Positions 46,297-55,939 of a stretch of DNA of 64,000 nucleotides are shown here, piece by piece. The translations under genes and the position numbers were made by a program. This DNA comes from Verrucomicrobiaceae bacterium (GTDB lineage: Bacteria > Verrucomicrobiota > Verrucomicrobiia > Verrucomicrobiales > Verrucomicrobiaceae), in the NCBI GenBank assembly GCA_024232965.1, contig JACKQF010000004.1:1-64000 (forward strand), in the 5' to 3' direction. How positions within the stretch are numbered: position 1 is the stretch's first letter; every line of letters starts with the position of its first letter. The notes beneath the pieces are model-generated. The model searched no databases, was not told the DNA's origin, and saw only the letters and a list, made by a program, of their open reading frames with translations.

Positions 46297-47094
46297 TCAA
46301 TGCTGGGTGTATACCCAGATCAGCAGCCCGCCGCCGAGGAGGATGCGATACCAGGCAAAGCCGTTGAAGGTGTGACTCTGCACGTAGTGGATCAACCAGC
46401 GCACCACGATAAAGGCAGAGATGGCGGAGACGATCGTGCCCAGCAAGAGCATGGACATGTTTTCATTGGCAAGCTCTCCATCCTTCATCGCAGACAAAAA
46501 CTTGTAGCCACCCGCCGCGATCAGCGTCGGCACGCCCAGCAGGAAGGAAAACTCCGTGGCCCCAGGACGCGCCATGCCCAGCGCCATCGCCATTAGGATG
46601 CTGGCACCCGACCGCGAGGTCCCAGGAAACACGGCAGCCAAGAGCTGCGCTGCACCGACTGCCAGCGCCACCGTCCAGGTGATCTGCACCACACCAGCGT
46701 GACCTTTGCGCCACTTCTCAATCCCAAAGATCACGAAACCACCAATCAGCGTCGCCCAGGCAACGGGCGGTATGGTCTCTGGAAGGCTGATTTTCAATTT
46801 CTTGATCACCAACCCGCCGGCTGCGGTCACCAGAAAGGCGACGGCAAGTTTGCCCAAGTAATCGCGCGTTTGCGGATCGCCCAGGGTGGTCATCAGGTGC
46901 TTCACGCGCCCGGCAAAAACGGCCAGCACGGCGATCACGGCACCGCTCTGGATCACCACATCAAAGAGATCGCTCTGGCGCGGCAGCCAGCCCAGGTTTT
47001 GGGGGATCAACAAATGGCCCGTCGATGAGATGGGCAGGAATTCAGTGACCCCTTCGATGATTCCGAGGATGACGACAGCGAGCCAATCAGGCAT
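46297..47094 (-). CDS. uppP: Undecaprenyl-diphosphate phosphatase
   Basis: 265 residues, the family's normal length, with about eight membrane segments. The first motif ILGIIEGVTEFLPISSTGHL (10-29) carries the catalytic Glu and Ser/Thr, and the second, VFPGTSRSGASILMAMALG (about 154-172), the phosphate-binding Arg. It dephosphorylates undecaprenyl diphosphate so that the lipid carrier can be reused for peptidoglycan and polysaccharide synthesis; over-production gives bacitracin resistance. It is divergent from the M23 peptidase gene and upstream of the DUF2062 gene on the same strand. Confidence 0.94.
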   Translation of the reverse strand: MPDWLAVVILGIIEGVTEFLPISSTGHLLIPQNLGWLPRQSDLFDVVIQSGAVIAVLAVFAGRVKHLMTTLGDPQTRDYLGKLAVAFLVTAAGGLVIKKLKISLPETIPPVAWATLIGGFVIFGIEKWRKGHAGVVQITWTVALAVGAAQLLAAVFPGTSRSGASILMAMALGMARPGATEFSFLLGVPTLIAAGGYKFLSAMKDGELANENMSMLLLGTIVSAISAFIVVRWLIHYVQSHTFNGFAWYRILLGGGLLIWVYTQH

Positions 47095-47318
47095 GATGAC
47101 AGAAGATTGTGGGAGAGGGTTTCAACGGACTTCGGGAAGCCGCCGCCACCCCGAAAAAACAGGTAGAACGGCGCGTGAGTGTCCAAAGGATCGCCGCCAT
47201 TGCAAGCAATGTTCCACGCGAATCACTGCAACCTCTCAAATCCCCACAGTCGCGCCTGTGTGCCGTGCAATTCTTGCTGGCAGAATCACCCACAACGAGT
47301 ATTCTCCACGCCCCAACC

Positions 47319-48218
47319 ATGATGAGAGGCCTATCAGCGACCCCCAATCCATCCTTCGCAGCCCAGCGGTCAGCCGCTCTGTTGTCGGTCTTGGTCGCTG
47401 CGTTTGCGTTATCCTGCCTGCCCACCAGCAAAGCAGCATCGCTCCCCGCCACAGCCCGCTGCGCCCTGGCAGACGGCTTTGATTTCCCCGTCGGAAAGCC
47501 CAACGCAAACGGCTACCGTAAGGCGCGCGGCTTCTCTCCCAATGGCCACCTTGGCGAAGACTGGAATGGTGATGGCGGTGGCGACTCCGATCTCGGCGAC
47601 CCGATTTACTCCACGGCTCGCGGCATCGTCATCCTCTCTGAAAACGTTCACGTCGGCTGGGGCAACTGCGTCATCGTCCGCCACGCGTATCGCGAGGAAA
47701 CCGGCAAGATCGCCATGGTGGACAGCCTGTACGGTCACCTCCTGGCACGTAAGGTTGAGGTCGGGCAAGTCGTGGAGCGCGGCCAACTGGTCGGCACCAT
47801 GGGCAGCAATAACGGCATGTATCCCGCCCACCTGCACTTTGAGATGCGCAAGAATTTGCACATCGGCATGAACCGCAGCTCCTTTGCGAGGGATTACTCC
47901 AATTACTACAGCCCGACCCAGTTCATCAACGCGCGCCGCCAGCTCGTCGCCAGCTTCCGCAAATACGAGATCCCACTGCGCACCTTCGCCGCCTATGGGA
48001 AGAGCCTTTCCGACATCGAGATGGCAGCAGCGACGCGGAGCCTAAACATCCCAGTCTTTGCCGAAGAGGACGCGAAGCCCAGCAAACGGGAAGCCCCCAA
48101 ACCTGAGCCAAGCAAACCCACGCCGACGACGCCTACCGCAGAAAAGAGCGGAGATTTTTGGAGCCGCCTGCGTGCCCGCCTAAACAAGGGCAAGGTCACC
48201 GATAGTTCAGGCAACTGA
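47319..48218 (+). CDS. Exported M23-family (LytM-type) peptidase
   Basis: I start at the first of two ATG codons at 47319 (299 residues); the longer open frame crosses the divergent intergenic region. A signal peptide ends near TSKAAS. The M23 metal site is complete: GHLGEDWNG (His77 and Asp81), then the segment SLYGHLLARKVEVGQVVERG, and PAHLHFEM (His-x-His, about 170). The C-terminal 70 residues are disordered and rich in Lys, Pro and Thr. It cleaves peptide cross-bridges of peptidoglycan in the periplasm or is a regulator of amidases; the intact site favours activity. Two further genes follow at 14 and 26 bases. Confidence 0.88.
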   Translation: MMRGLSATPNPSFAAQRSAALLSVLVAAFALSCLPTSKAASLPATARCALADGFDFPVGKPNANGYRKARGFSPNGHLGEDWNGDGGGDSDLGDPIYSTARGIVILSENVHVGWGNCVIVRHAYREETGKIAMVDSLYGHLLARKVEVGQVVERGQLVGTMGSNNGMYPAHLHFEMRKNLHIGMNRSSFARDYSNYYSPTQFINARRQLVASFRKYEIPLRTFAAYGKSLSDIEMAAATRSLNIPVFAEEDAKPSKREAPKPEPSKPTPTTPTAEKSGDFWSRLRARLNKGKVTDSSGN

Positions 48219-48232
48219 CACCAAGGGGAACC

Positions 48233-49144
48233 ATGCGCATCGGTATCACAGGGGCGACAGGGTTCATCGGTAGAAAAGTCTGCCGACTCGCCGCCGAAGC
48301 AGGTCACCAAGTCATCGCCTACAGCAGGCATCCGATCGCGGAACCGATCCCGGGTGTTGCTGAGACCTTCCAACAGCCTCTTGGTACACCCTGGGCCTTG
48401 CCAGAGACACAGCTTGATGCGCTGATCCATCTCGCTGGGGAAAACCTCCTCGGCTTCTGGAACGCAGAGAAAAAGCGGCGCATCCGCGATAGCCGAGTCC
48501 TCTTTACCCGCCAGATGGTCGAACACCTCGCCACCTGGAAAACCCCACCCGCAGCGCTCGTCAGCGCCTCCGGCATCGGCTACTACGGCAGCCGCAGCGA
48601 TGAACTGCTGACCGAGCAGTCCGCACCGGGAGACGGATTTTTGGCCGAAGTCTGCATCGACTGGGAAGCCGCTGCGATGGGCCTACAGGAGCGCTGCAGC
48701 AGCCGCGTTGCACTCCTGCGCACCGGAGTCGTCCTGGGCAACGACGGGGGAGCCTTCCAACTGCAAAGCCTCATTTTCAAACTCGGGCTCGGCGGTCCGA
48801 TTGGCAGTGGGAAACAATGGATGTCCTGGATTCATGCCGATGACGAAGCCGCCCTGATCGTCCGCATTGCGACCGATCCGAGCGTCTCTGGACCCGTCAA
48901 TCTCTGTGCTCCCACACCGGTGACCAATGCGCAATACACCAAGGCACTGGGCAAGGCCCTGCATCGACCCGCCTTCATCCCAGCACCCGCCTTTGCCATG
49001 CGTCTGATCATGCGTGACATGGCGGATGAGATGTTGCTGTGCAGCCAACGCGGGATTTGTGGCGCGGCGGAAAAGATGGGGTATCGTTTCGCCTACCCCA
49101 CGCTGGAGAGCGCGCTCTCCCAGCTGGTCTCCCCTTCCCCGTAA
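48233..49144 (+). CDS. TIGR01777-family (SDR39U1-like) epimerase
   Basis: 303 residues. GITGATGFIGRKVCRLAAEA is the nucleotide-binding start, then LIHLAGENLLG, RDSRVLFTRQMVEHL, SASGIGYYGSRSDE with the active-site Tyr, and WMSWIHADDEAALI, the pattern of this short-chain dehydrogenase branch (E. coli YfcH). The true reaction is not known. It lies 14 bases after the M23 gene and 26 before the HAD gene, so the three are probably co-transcribed, though nothing suggests a common pathway. Confidence 0.88.
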   Translation: MRIGITGATGFIGRKVCRLAAEAGHQVIAYSRHPIAEPIPGVAETFQQPLGTPWALPETQLDALIHLAGENLLGFWNAEKKRRIRDSRVLFTRQMVEHLATWKTPPAALVSASGIGYYGSRSDELLTEQSAPGDGFLAEVCIDWEAAAMGLQERCSSRVALLRTGVVLGNDGGAFQLQSLIFKLGLGGPIGSGKQWMSWIHADDEAALIVRIATDPSVSGPVNLCAPTPVTNAQYTKALGKALHRPAFIPAPAFAMRLIMRDMADEMLLCSQRGICGAAEKMGYRFAYPTLESALSQLVSPSP

Positions 49145-49170
49145 AGCCCCCTTCGCCCCCAGAACCGCAC

Positions 49171-50049
49171 ATGGCCGCCCCCCAGACTACCATCGGCATC
49201 ATCTACGATTACGATCAGACGCTGAGCCCGAACTACATGCAGGACGAGGTCCTCTTCCCGCACTTCGGCATCAATCCCGGCCAGTTTTGGAAAAAGAGCC
49301 GCGAGCTGGTGGATCAACAAGGCTACGATGGCGAACTGGCCTATTTGAAGGCCATGCTGGACTACCTGGCGATGGATCGTCCCACGAACGACGAATTGCG
49401 GCGCCTGGGTGCCAATCTGCGCTTTTACCAGGGTCTCCCCGAGATGTTTGCGGAGATGAATGCCATCCTCACCGATCAGCATCGGCTGCTGGGCATCAAG
49501 ATCGAGCACTACATCGTCTCGTCCGGCCTCAAGGCCCTGCTGGATGGCAGCAAGCTGGCACCTTTTGTGAAAAAAATCTTCGGCTGCGAATTCGGCGAAG
49601 ACGGCGATGGCCGCATCACCTTTCCGAAGCGTGTCATCAGTCACACCACGAAGACCCAGTACATCTTCCGCATCAACAAAGGCATGCTGGAGCCCAATGA
49701 AGATGTGAATGACCACATGGCGCCGGAACTGCGGCCGATCCCCTTTCAAAACATGATCTATGTCGGCGACGGCCCCACCGATGTGCCTTGCTTTACGCTC
49801 ATGAAAAAATACGGCGGCCACGCACTGGCGGTGTACAACGCCGAAGAGGCCAACCGGGCGAGCTTCCGCAAGTGCTACCAACTTTCAGCGCTGGCGGATC
49901 GGGTGAAGCACATCGCCCCCGCCGACTACCGTGCAGGTAGCCACCTGAGACTGCTGCTGGAAGAAATGGTCATCGACATCGCCGACAGCATCCTCCGCCG
50001 CCAACGGCAAGAGATCGAAGACGGCACGGTCTCAGCACCGCACTTTTAG
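49171..50049 (+). CDS. HAD-family hydrolase
   Basis: I use the ATG at 49171 (MAAPQTTIGI, 292 residues); an earlier frame overlaps the epimerase. Motif I is YDYDQTLSP (Asp13, Asp15), motif II lies around YIVSSGLKALL (Ser), motif III is the Lys near RVISHTTK, and motif IV is MIYVGDGPTDVPCFTLM. The cap is helical. The sequence resembles phosphoserine-phosphatase-type HAD enzymes, but the substrate cannot be assigned. It is cytoplasmic. Last gene of a three-gene unit and convergent with the propeller gene, 8 bases between stops. Confidence 0.85.
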   Translation: MAAPQTTIGIIYDYDQTLSPNYMQDEVLFPHFGINPGQFWKKSRELVDQQGYDGELAYLKAMLDYLAMDRPTNDELRRLGANLRFYQGLPEMFAEMNAILTDQHRLLGIKIEHYIVSSGLKALLDGSKLAPFVKKIFGCEFGEDGDGRITFPKRVISHTTKTQYIFRINKGMLEPNEDVNDHMAPELRPIPFQNMIYVGDGPTDVPCFTLMKKYGGHALAVYNAEEANRASFRKCYQLSALADRVKHIAPADYRAGSHLRLLLEEMVIDIADSILRRQRQEIEDGTVSAPHF

Positions 50050-50057
50050 GCAAGGCC

Positions 50058-50930
50058 TCACCGACGCAGACGATACAAGGGCGTCGGCAGTCGCTCGCTG
50101 GTAAACCACAGGGTCGCATTGTCCGCATCGTAGCAGATCGCCTCCATCTGAGGCGTCAGTGGCGGCAGAATGCGCGAGGGGTCGCGGGCCATCGCTGTCG
50201 CCAAGGGTTCGCCTTCTCGGATCTCCCACTCTAAAAGATGGCAGTACGTACTAACTACTACCCGCTTGCGATCCGCAGAAATGCACGAACCCGTGGCCAT
50301 GCAATCATCCACGGGGCGCTTCCCTGGGCGACCCATCGCCGGAAATTGCACCTCGCCGATCCGTTTCAATACCATTGGCACGTCTTGCCGCTTTTGAGGA
50401 AAGGCATACAGCACACTGCCGCCATCTTCAGACTTCGTCAGAATCGTCAGCGCCCCCGACACCGGATCCACCAACAGACACTCCGCGTTGTGGGCACCAT
50501 CGGGATAAATACCAGCCCAGACCTTGGCAGACGCGCTCTCCTTCGCCTCGAATTCCGGCTCAGGGATCTCATAGATTTGCACCACCGGACGCTTCCGCAG
50601 GTTGTCGCCGATATCCGCAACATAAAGCGCCGGCTTCCCATCCGATCCAGGACCGCTGCCCAAGTCTTCCCAATCAAAGTTGAAGGCATCCTTTACCGCC
50701 ACCTTACCACGCGCCTTCCCGCTTTGATCAAAAGCAAACACACAGGCCTCGCCGCCGGAATCGTTCACCGTCCAAAACACCTGCGGGTCACGCAGGCTCA
50801 AGGCCAAGCCGCTGCTCTCGTTGATCTGCTTATCCGCAAGTTCAGCCACGCGGACAGCCTCCTCTCCGAAACAAAGCCCCACAGCCAAAAAAGCAAGCAA
50901 TTCAAAGCTAAAAGTCCCAATTGTCATCAT
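50058..50930 (-). CDS. Exported beta-propeller protein of unknown function
   Basis: The start is the first of two adjacent Met codons at 50930 (290 residues), giving a signal peptide with core FSFELLAFLAVGLCFGE. The mature protein has propeller-like blades with SSGLALSLRDPQVFWTVND, DAFNFDWEDLGSGPG, PALYVADIGDNLRKRPVVQ and NAECLLVDPVSGALTILTKS, resembling phytase-like or SdiA-regulated-type proteins. No catalytic site is assigned. A broken copy of the same gene lies at 52770-53165 on the other side of the glycosyltransferase gene, so a duplication happened here. Confidence 0.72.
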   Translation of the reverse strand: MMTIGTFSFELLAFLAVGLCFGEEAVRVAELADKQINESSGLALSLRDPQVFWTVNDSGGEACVFAFDQSGKARGKVAVKDAFNFDWEDLGSGPGSDGKPALYVADIGDNLRKRPVVQIYEIPEPEFEAKESASAKVWAGIYPDGAHNAECLLVDPVSGALTILTKSEDGGSVLYAFPQKRQDVPMVLKRIGEVQFPAMGRPGKRPVDDCMATGSCISADRKRVVVSTYCHLLEWEIREGEPLATAMARDPSRILPPLTPQMEAICYDADNATLWFTSERLPTPLYRLRR

Positions 50931-51085
50931 AAGTGTGCCCCACGACCGTGGGCACATTCTGCGTCCCAGCAAACAAATTTTCTGATCGCCGATTAGGACA
51001 AGGCAGTGCCATGGCCTTCCATAAAAGGGCGATGCGTCGTTAGTCAGCGCTTGCCGCCAAGGCACGGCGAAAGGTATAGTGAGCG

Positions 51086-52741
51086 ATGGCGAGCGCCGAT
51101 CCCCCCCTCCATTCCCTTCGTGACTGTCCCAGCGTCAGCGCAGGAAACGATGGCGATCCTCAGCCATGGAATCGGACTTTTTGGACGAACGTTTCTGGGC
51201 GGGTAGCTTTGGTTCTGCTGGTTCTGGTAACCCAGTGGCCAAGCCTTCACCAACCTTGGGGGCGGGATCTCCAGGGCATCAACGGGGCGTTCTTTGATAT
51301 TCAGGCTCGCAACCTCTCGCGAATGTCCGCTGACAAAACTTTGCTGGCGGGGGTGCTGAACACGGGAGAGCCTGGGAACGACGCGCCGGTTTTCTACATG
51401 CACCATCCGCCGATGTTGGTCTGGGTCTTGGCACTGGCGCGTAGAACCTTTGGCGGGGCAGAGTGGGCTGCGCGACTGCCAATACTTTTTGCGCTTGCTG
51501 GCTCTGCATTCCTGGTGTTGACCCTCGGACAACGGTGGCTGGGGCGGTCGGCCGGGTGGGCTGCTACGTTCCTATTCGTCCTGATGCCTGCTGCTGGCGC
51601 ATTTGGAATGCACGTGGATGTGCATGGCCCCCTCACTCTTCTACCCGCATTAGGCATTGTGCATGCCTGGGATCGGATTCGAACTGGAGATCGCCGTGGC
51701 CACCTGTGGATGCTATTTTGGCTGACCCTCGGGGTGCTGACCGATTGGCCTATCTGCTACCTGCCGCTGATCCTGTGGCTGCACGCTGTCGGCACCCGTG
51801 CTAGTGGAGGTCTCCCGAAGACACTCTTTTTGCACGGTGTTTTTGCTGCGGTGGTGCTTGCCCTGGTTCTGGCCCACATGGCGGTGGTACGAGGGGGGCT
51901 TGCGTTTCTTTTTGACCAACTGGCTCATCGCACCTTTCATCTCCAGGACGATCACGCCTCTGGATTTGGCCCGATGGACTGGCTGCGGAAGGAGGGCAGC
52001 CATCTGCGAATCCTCTATTCAATCCCTGTACTGGCCCTAAGCCTGTGGTGGTTGGCGATGCAATTTTGGCCAAAAAAATCAGACCAGAGACGCTGCTGTG
52101 GGATACTACTGCTGCTCACTTTTGGAGCCTTGGATGTGTTACTCGGATTCCAAGCCAGTTTCGTTCATGACGCATGGAGCATCTTCCTGTGGCCAGGCAT
52201 CGCCCTTGCAGCCACCTCCGGTGTTTGGCAAATATTACGCAGCAAATCACCAGGAGTCCGTTGGGTGACCTTGACCATCATAACGGCCTGGATGCGAGCC
52301 GATGGCCCGCCCAGGCCGTTATCATCCCAAATCGACGAATGGGCGGGGTTCTCCTGTTTGGAAATGGCCCAGGTGATTCGAGCGGAAAGCCAACCCGACG
52401 AAGCGGTAATGATCCCAGGCCAGTGGGACTGCTCACCTGCCCTATTCTATTACGCGGATCGGACAATGGCCCCATTCGTTGGCGACGTTCCCACCTTTGA
52501 GCAAGCCCTGGCAGGGGACGGATTCTATGGACCGCTGGGGTTTACGATGAGAAGTCAGAAGACCATCGTGGCAGCGGTTCTGCCTCTGCATTCAGTCAGC
52601 GACATGGTCGCATCCGGCCTGATCGACGCCATAGAGGACCGCGGCTGGCAACGCACCGTACGGGACGAATTCGTGGTTTATCGCCCGCCAACACCGCATG
52701 GGGAGCCGGGGCAAGGCCCGCTTAGTCGCGGAAGGCCTTAG
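51086..52741 (+). CDS. ArnT/PMT-like membrane glycosyltransferase (GT39/GT83 type)
   Basis: 551 residues with a polar N-terminus (1-35) and about ten membrane helices. After the first helix, the stretch GRDLQGINGAFFDIQARNLS carries the acidic residues that are catalytic in PMT_2/ArnT proteins (the DxE-like part of the first periplasmic loop), followed by YMHHPPMLVW and GGAEWAARLPILFALAGSAF. The C-terminal 130 residues are soluble and periplasmic. Such enzymes move sugars from polyprenyl phosphate to LPS or proteins. Acceptor and donor are unknown. It lies between two copies of a propeller gene that run the opposite way. Confidence 0.8.
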   Translation: MASADPPLHSLRDCPSVSAGNDGDPQPWNRTFWTNVSGRVALVLLVLVTQWPSLHQPWGRDLQGINGAFFDIQARNLSRMSADKTLLAGVLNTGEPGNDAPVFYMHHPPMLVWVLALARRTFGGAEWAARLPILFALAGSAFLVLTLGQRWLGRSAGWAATFLFVLMPAAGAFGMHVDVHGPLTLLPALGIVHAWDRIRTGDRRGHLWMLFWLTLGVLTDWPICYLPLILWLHAVGTRASGGLPKTLFLHGVFAAVVLALVLAHMAVVRGGLAFLFDQLAHRTFHLQDDHASGFGPMDWLRKEGSHLRILYSIPVLALSLWWLAMQFWPKKSDQRRCCGILLLLTFGALDVLLGFQASFVHDAWSIFLWPGIALAATSGVWQILRSKSPGVRWVTLTIITAWMRADGPPRPLSSQIDEWAGFSCLEMAQVIRAESQPDEAVMIPGQWDCSPALFYYADRTMAPFVGDVPTFEQALAGDGFYGPLGFTMRSQKTIVAAVLPLHSVSDMVASGLIDAIEDRGWQRTVRDEFVVYRPPTPHGEPGQGPLSRGRP

Positions 52742-52769
52742 CAAGCCCATCTCTTCCAGACTTTTTCCA

Positions 52770-53165
52770 TGCCCCTGCAGCCGACCCAACGGTGTCGGCA
52801 ACGGCTCGCTGGTGACCAGAGAGCGCATGATCGGCTGAGTAGCAAATTGCCTCCATCTGCGGCGTGAGAGGCGCAAGGATTCGTGGAGGATGCGCGCCAC
52901 GGCGTCAGACACTGGCTCGCCGCCCAGGATCTCCAACTCCAAGGGATGGCAGTAAGTGCTGAGCACCACACGCTACCACAATCTTCAGATTTCGTGAGTG
53001 CCCCCGACACATAAGACGCCAGCTTCAGTCGTTCAAGGTCCAAAACACTTGCAGGTCGCGCGTGCTCAAGGCCAAACCACTGCTCTCGTTGACCTGCTTG
53101 TCGGCCAGCTCCATCATGCGGACAGCTTCTTCTCCGAGGCAGAGCCCTGCCATCGTCCTGCAGAG
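52770..53165 (-). pseudogene. Decayed copy of the 50058-50930 propeller gene
   Basis: The minus strand matches the propeller gene along its length: 52775-52975 corresponds to the 3' part, 52976-53015 to a short middle piece (ATCTTCAGA-TTTCGT and the following CCCCCGACAC), and 53030-53150 to the 5' part (GTCCAAAACAC, CTCTCGTTGA and the signal region). Two internal segments are missing and the reading frame is broken, so no full protein can be made. This shows an ancestral tandem or flanking duplication around the glycosyltransferase gene. Open frames inside it are relics. Confidence 0.75.
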
Positions 53166-53192
53166 GCAACTCTCCCGAGCGCAGCCAATAAA

Positions 53193-54983
53193 TTACTCCA
53201 CGAGCCGCACCATACGATTCTGATCAATCATCTTGCCATTTAGTCGGCTCCAGCCTCGGAAGACTTCGTCATTGACTTTATCCAACTCAAATTTTGCAAT
53301 CCCACGCTCACCCCAGTCCGAATCGTAGGTCCATTTATTTGCAGTGATGTCGATGTTGGAGACGACGGGATTTCGGATGGCGGCTTCGTCACTGAGGACT
53401 TCCACTTTCATGTCGACCCCATCGGGTAGGCGCCTCACATGGATACGAGCCAAAGTGACCCACCCCCCCGATCGATTACTAACCTGCTGCAGCCAGGTTT
53501 CTTCTACAACCCCACCAGTTCTCGTCTCAGGCGCAACGGGAATAGCACTGTCACTCCCTTTTGGAGGGGAGAATCGGAAGGTAGTGTTCGGCGGAGCTTT
53601 CGACTCATGGAGACGCGATAGCAACGGCACATCGAACTCCAAGCTAGAATAACCAATCTGCCAACGGTCCGCTAAATCAAAGTTTGGTACGTTTGTTTTA
53701 AGTTGGTAGGGCACTGCATTCGGGTAGTGGAGCTCGAACTCGACCGATGCATCCTTGATGCGCGATCCAACGAGCCGCTCAATCGTTGGACTCTCCCTCG
53801 AATCGCTAACACCAAACGGAATCGGGACACCATCCAGGCGAACAACTCCGGTCATCGCTGCATAATCGTCTGAGCGTTCTTTGGAAACGGGCATCAGCAT
53901 GAAGTTGATCCGCCACGCGTCAAGTCGTCCGAATTCGATTCTATCCACCCAAATAAAGTTCCCGTCCTGTAGCTTATCGTACTCTGGATCAATCGTAAAC
54001 TTGACGAAGCGATTGTATCGATCAAGCTCCAAGGCACCTATCCTCTCCGCAAAAAGCTTGAGGCCCGACACACCAAACATTCGTTTACCCCGTGGTATCT
54101 TGATTCTGTAATAAACGGTTCGATTTCCGACTCGATCAGGACGACTTGATTCAACCAACTCCACTTCGGGCGAAACAGCCGCGCAACGGGCCAGTTCGTA
54201 GTAGGCAGAGTATTCTCTCACTCTCTCACCTTTGTAGTCCGATATAAAATCCTTCAAATGCGCTTCTTTGGCCATCGCCTGCTTAAATTGTGGAAGGTTG
54301 GTCAGCGTGCGCTGGATCCCTGATTGCTGTTGAGCATCATTTTGATAGATCAGCGTCCAATCGTCTTCTCGGAGTGCGGCGAAAATCGAACGTAAGACCG
54401 ACAGATCATCGCCTGGCCACCCCACCGATCTCGTCGGCGAGCTCAGAGGAGTCGGACCGACTTTTGGTTGACGGTTATCGTCGGCTGGTGCCTCCACAGC
54501 GGGTTTCTGATCCGTAACCGCTGGGACCGAGTCTTCGTCCGCAACTTGGGCGTCGCCCACTCGAATGAGACGTACAGTCTCTGCTTCGAGCACATTGCGA
54601 ATTGTCATCTCCATCCCACCAATCGTTGCCTCGAAAACACCACTGAAGCCTTGCTTAGAATTATGAAAGAGACTGACCTTGATCTTGCGGGTGGCGATAA
54701 CGGAATAGTCACCCGGAATATCTCCAAATCGACACACTCCACCAGGCAAGAATTTCCACAGGTCACTTGTCAAAGCTAAGGATCCTTCCTCAACCCAGTG
54801 GGGGCGATTCTGAAGTTTCCAGGTCCCTTCAAGCTGTTGCTCTAGTTCCGACGCGACATGATTCTGATCACAAGAGGAAAGAACGATCATCGAGCCGAAA
54901 ACAGTGAAGCACGATGAAATGAATCGGGCAACGTATGGCAGTCTGTTCCTGACTTTAGCAGCTATAGTCATAGGCAAGGTCAA
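53193..54983 (-). CDS. Large lipoprotein, unknown function
   Basis: 596 residues. The signal segment ends in a lipobox LSSC (Cys38), so it is lipid-anchored. It begins with a small lipocalin-like stretch, EQQLEGTWKLQNRPHWVEEG, with a beta-rich run after it (about 45-140). Then comes a Pro/Asp linker (about 150-190), a helical part (SVLRSIFAALREDDWTLIYQ) and a long beta-rich C-terminal half with VELVESSRPDRVGNRTVYYR and RIHVRRLPDGVDMKVEVLSD. I recognise no family. The base composition is noticeably more AT-rich and the codon use less GC-biased than its neighbours', which may mean recent acquisition. Confidence 0.65.
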   Translation of the reverse strand: MTLPMTIAAKVRNRLPYVARFISSCFTVFGSMIVLSSCDQNHVASELEQQLEGTWKLQNRPHWVEEGSLALTSDLWKFLPGGVCRFGDIPGDYSVIATRKIKVSLFHNSKQGFSGVFEATIGGMEMTIRNVLEAETVRLIRVGDAQVADEDSVPAVTDQKPAVEAPADDNRQPKVGPTPLSSPTRSVGWPGDDLSVLRSIFAALREDDWTLIYQNDAQQQSGIQRTLTNLPQFKQAMAKEAHLKDFISDYKGERVREYSAYYELARCAAVSPEVELVESSRPDRVGNRTVYYRIKIPRGKRMFGVSGLKLFAERIGALELDRYNRFVKFTIDPEYDKLQDGNFIWVDRIEFGRLDAWRINFMLMPVSKERSDDYAAMTGVVRLDGVPIPFGVSDSRESPTIERLVGSRIKDASVEFELHYPNAVPYQLKTNVPNFDLADRWQIGYSSLEFDVPLLSRLHESKAPPNTTFRFSPPKGSDSAIPVAPETRTGGVVEETWLQQVSNRSGGWVTLARIHVRRLPDGVDMKVEVLSDEAAIRNPVVSNIDITANKWTYDSDWGERGIAKFELDKVNDEVFRGWSRLNGKMIDQNRMVRLVE

Positions 54984-55201
54984 AGCAACCTACTACGCCC
55001 AGCATGGACAACGGATCGCTGACGTGCCAGTCTAGCTATCCATCCGCCCGTGTCAAACCCTCGTCAACTCCACAACTGCGGTCTCCAGCGATGCGTCCTG
55101 GAGCGACGATGCGGGCCGCCCGTAGTTGGTTATACACCGTCCGCCACAGACTGTTTGTCTATGTAAGGCTCGTCCAGTAGATGGGGCGGGACACCTTCCG
55201 C

Positions 55202-55939
55202 CTAGCCCAAATTTCGCACCGGACCGGGAGTGATGCGGCTCATGTGAAATTTCACACGGCTCAGGAACCAATTCCACGTCCTCCCCGGTTTGCCATTTTC
55301 CAGCAGAAAGTGCGGGCAGTCCTTATGCAGAGGCGTCGTGCCGTAGCGCGGCCAGTGGTAGTGGGGCACGACGTTGCTGGGGGGGATTTGATAGGAATAA
55401 CAGAGGTAGGCGGCCAGCCGAGCGGTCTTTTCAACGGTCAGCGGGATGTTATTGCCTCGATGCTCGCACATCTCGATGCCGATGCTGTAGTTATTGCCGA
55501 CCCCGTCAAAGTCGGCGTGCTCCCCCTGCTCCCGGCAGGGCAGGTGCTGGATGGCGACGTTGTCCTGCACGGTGAAATGCCAGGTCAGGTAGCCGATGCG
55601 ATTGCCCCCAACACGCTTCCGCGCCGTCAACGCCCCACGCTTCAGTGCCAGCGCGTGGTTGTAGGCGTCCCCGGTATAGTTCTGGGTGCTGTGGATCGTC
55701 ACATACTTCGGAGTCATCCGACGGTAGATCTTTCTACCCGCCGTCCCAGCCTTGATCAGATCTGTCCTCAGCCCGACCTCTGCCAACAATTGAGTGGGCG
55801 TCACAGGACCCAGCGACGCATCGTTCCCTAGCGCGAATCGATTTCCACCCGGAGAGCTACAGCTCAGCAAGCAAAGGAGACCACTACTGGCGAGGCCACG
55901 AAAGACCTTCTTAAAGTTGGGAGAGGGACAAAAAAGCAT
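55202..55939 (-). CDS. Lipoprotein N-acetylmuramoyl-L-alanine amidase (amidase_2/PGRP fold)
   Basis: 245 residues with lipobox LLSC (Cys27). The catalytic domain contains YVTIHSTQNYTG (first zinc His), RIGYLTWHFTVQDN, GVGNNYSIGIEMCEH (central Glu), VVPHYHWPRYG and HKDCPHFLLENG (Asp-Cys-Pro-His, last zinc ligands), the order of the AmiD/PGRP-like amidase_2 fold. It should cleave the bond between MurNAc and L-Ala in muropeptides or the sacculus, at the outer membrane if its lipoprotein is sorted there. Together with the NamZ, M23 and L,D-transpeptidase genes it adds to the wall-turnover set of this region. Confidence 0.88.
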   Translation of the reverse strand: MLFCPSPNFKKVFRGLASSGLLCLLSCSSPGGNRFALGNDASLGPVTPTQLLAEVGLRTDLIKAGTAGRKIYRRMTPKYVTIHSTQNYTGDAYNHALALKRGALTARKRVGGNRIGYLTWHFTVQDNVAIQHLPCREQGEHADFDGVGNNYSIGIEMCEHRGNNIPLTVEKTARLAAYLCYSYQIPPSNVVPHYHWPRYGTTPLHKDCPHFLLENGKPGRTWNWFLSRVKFHMSRITPGPVRNLG

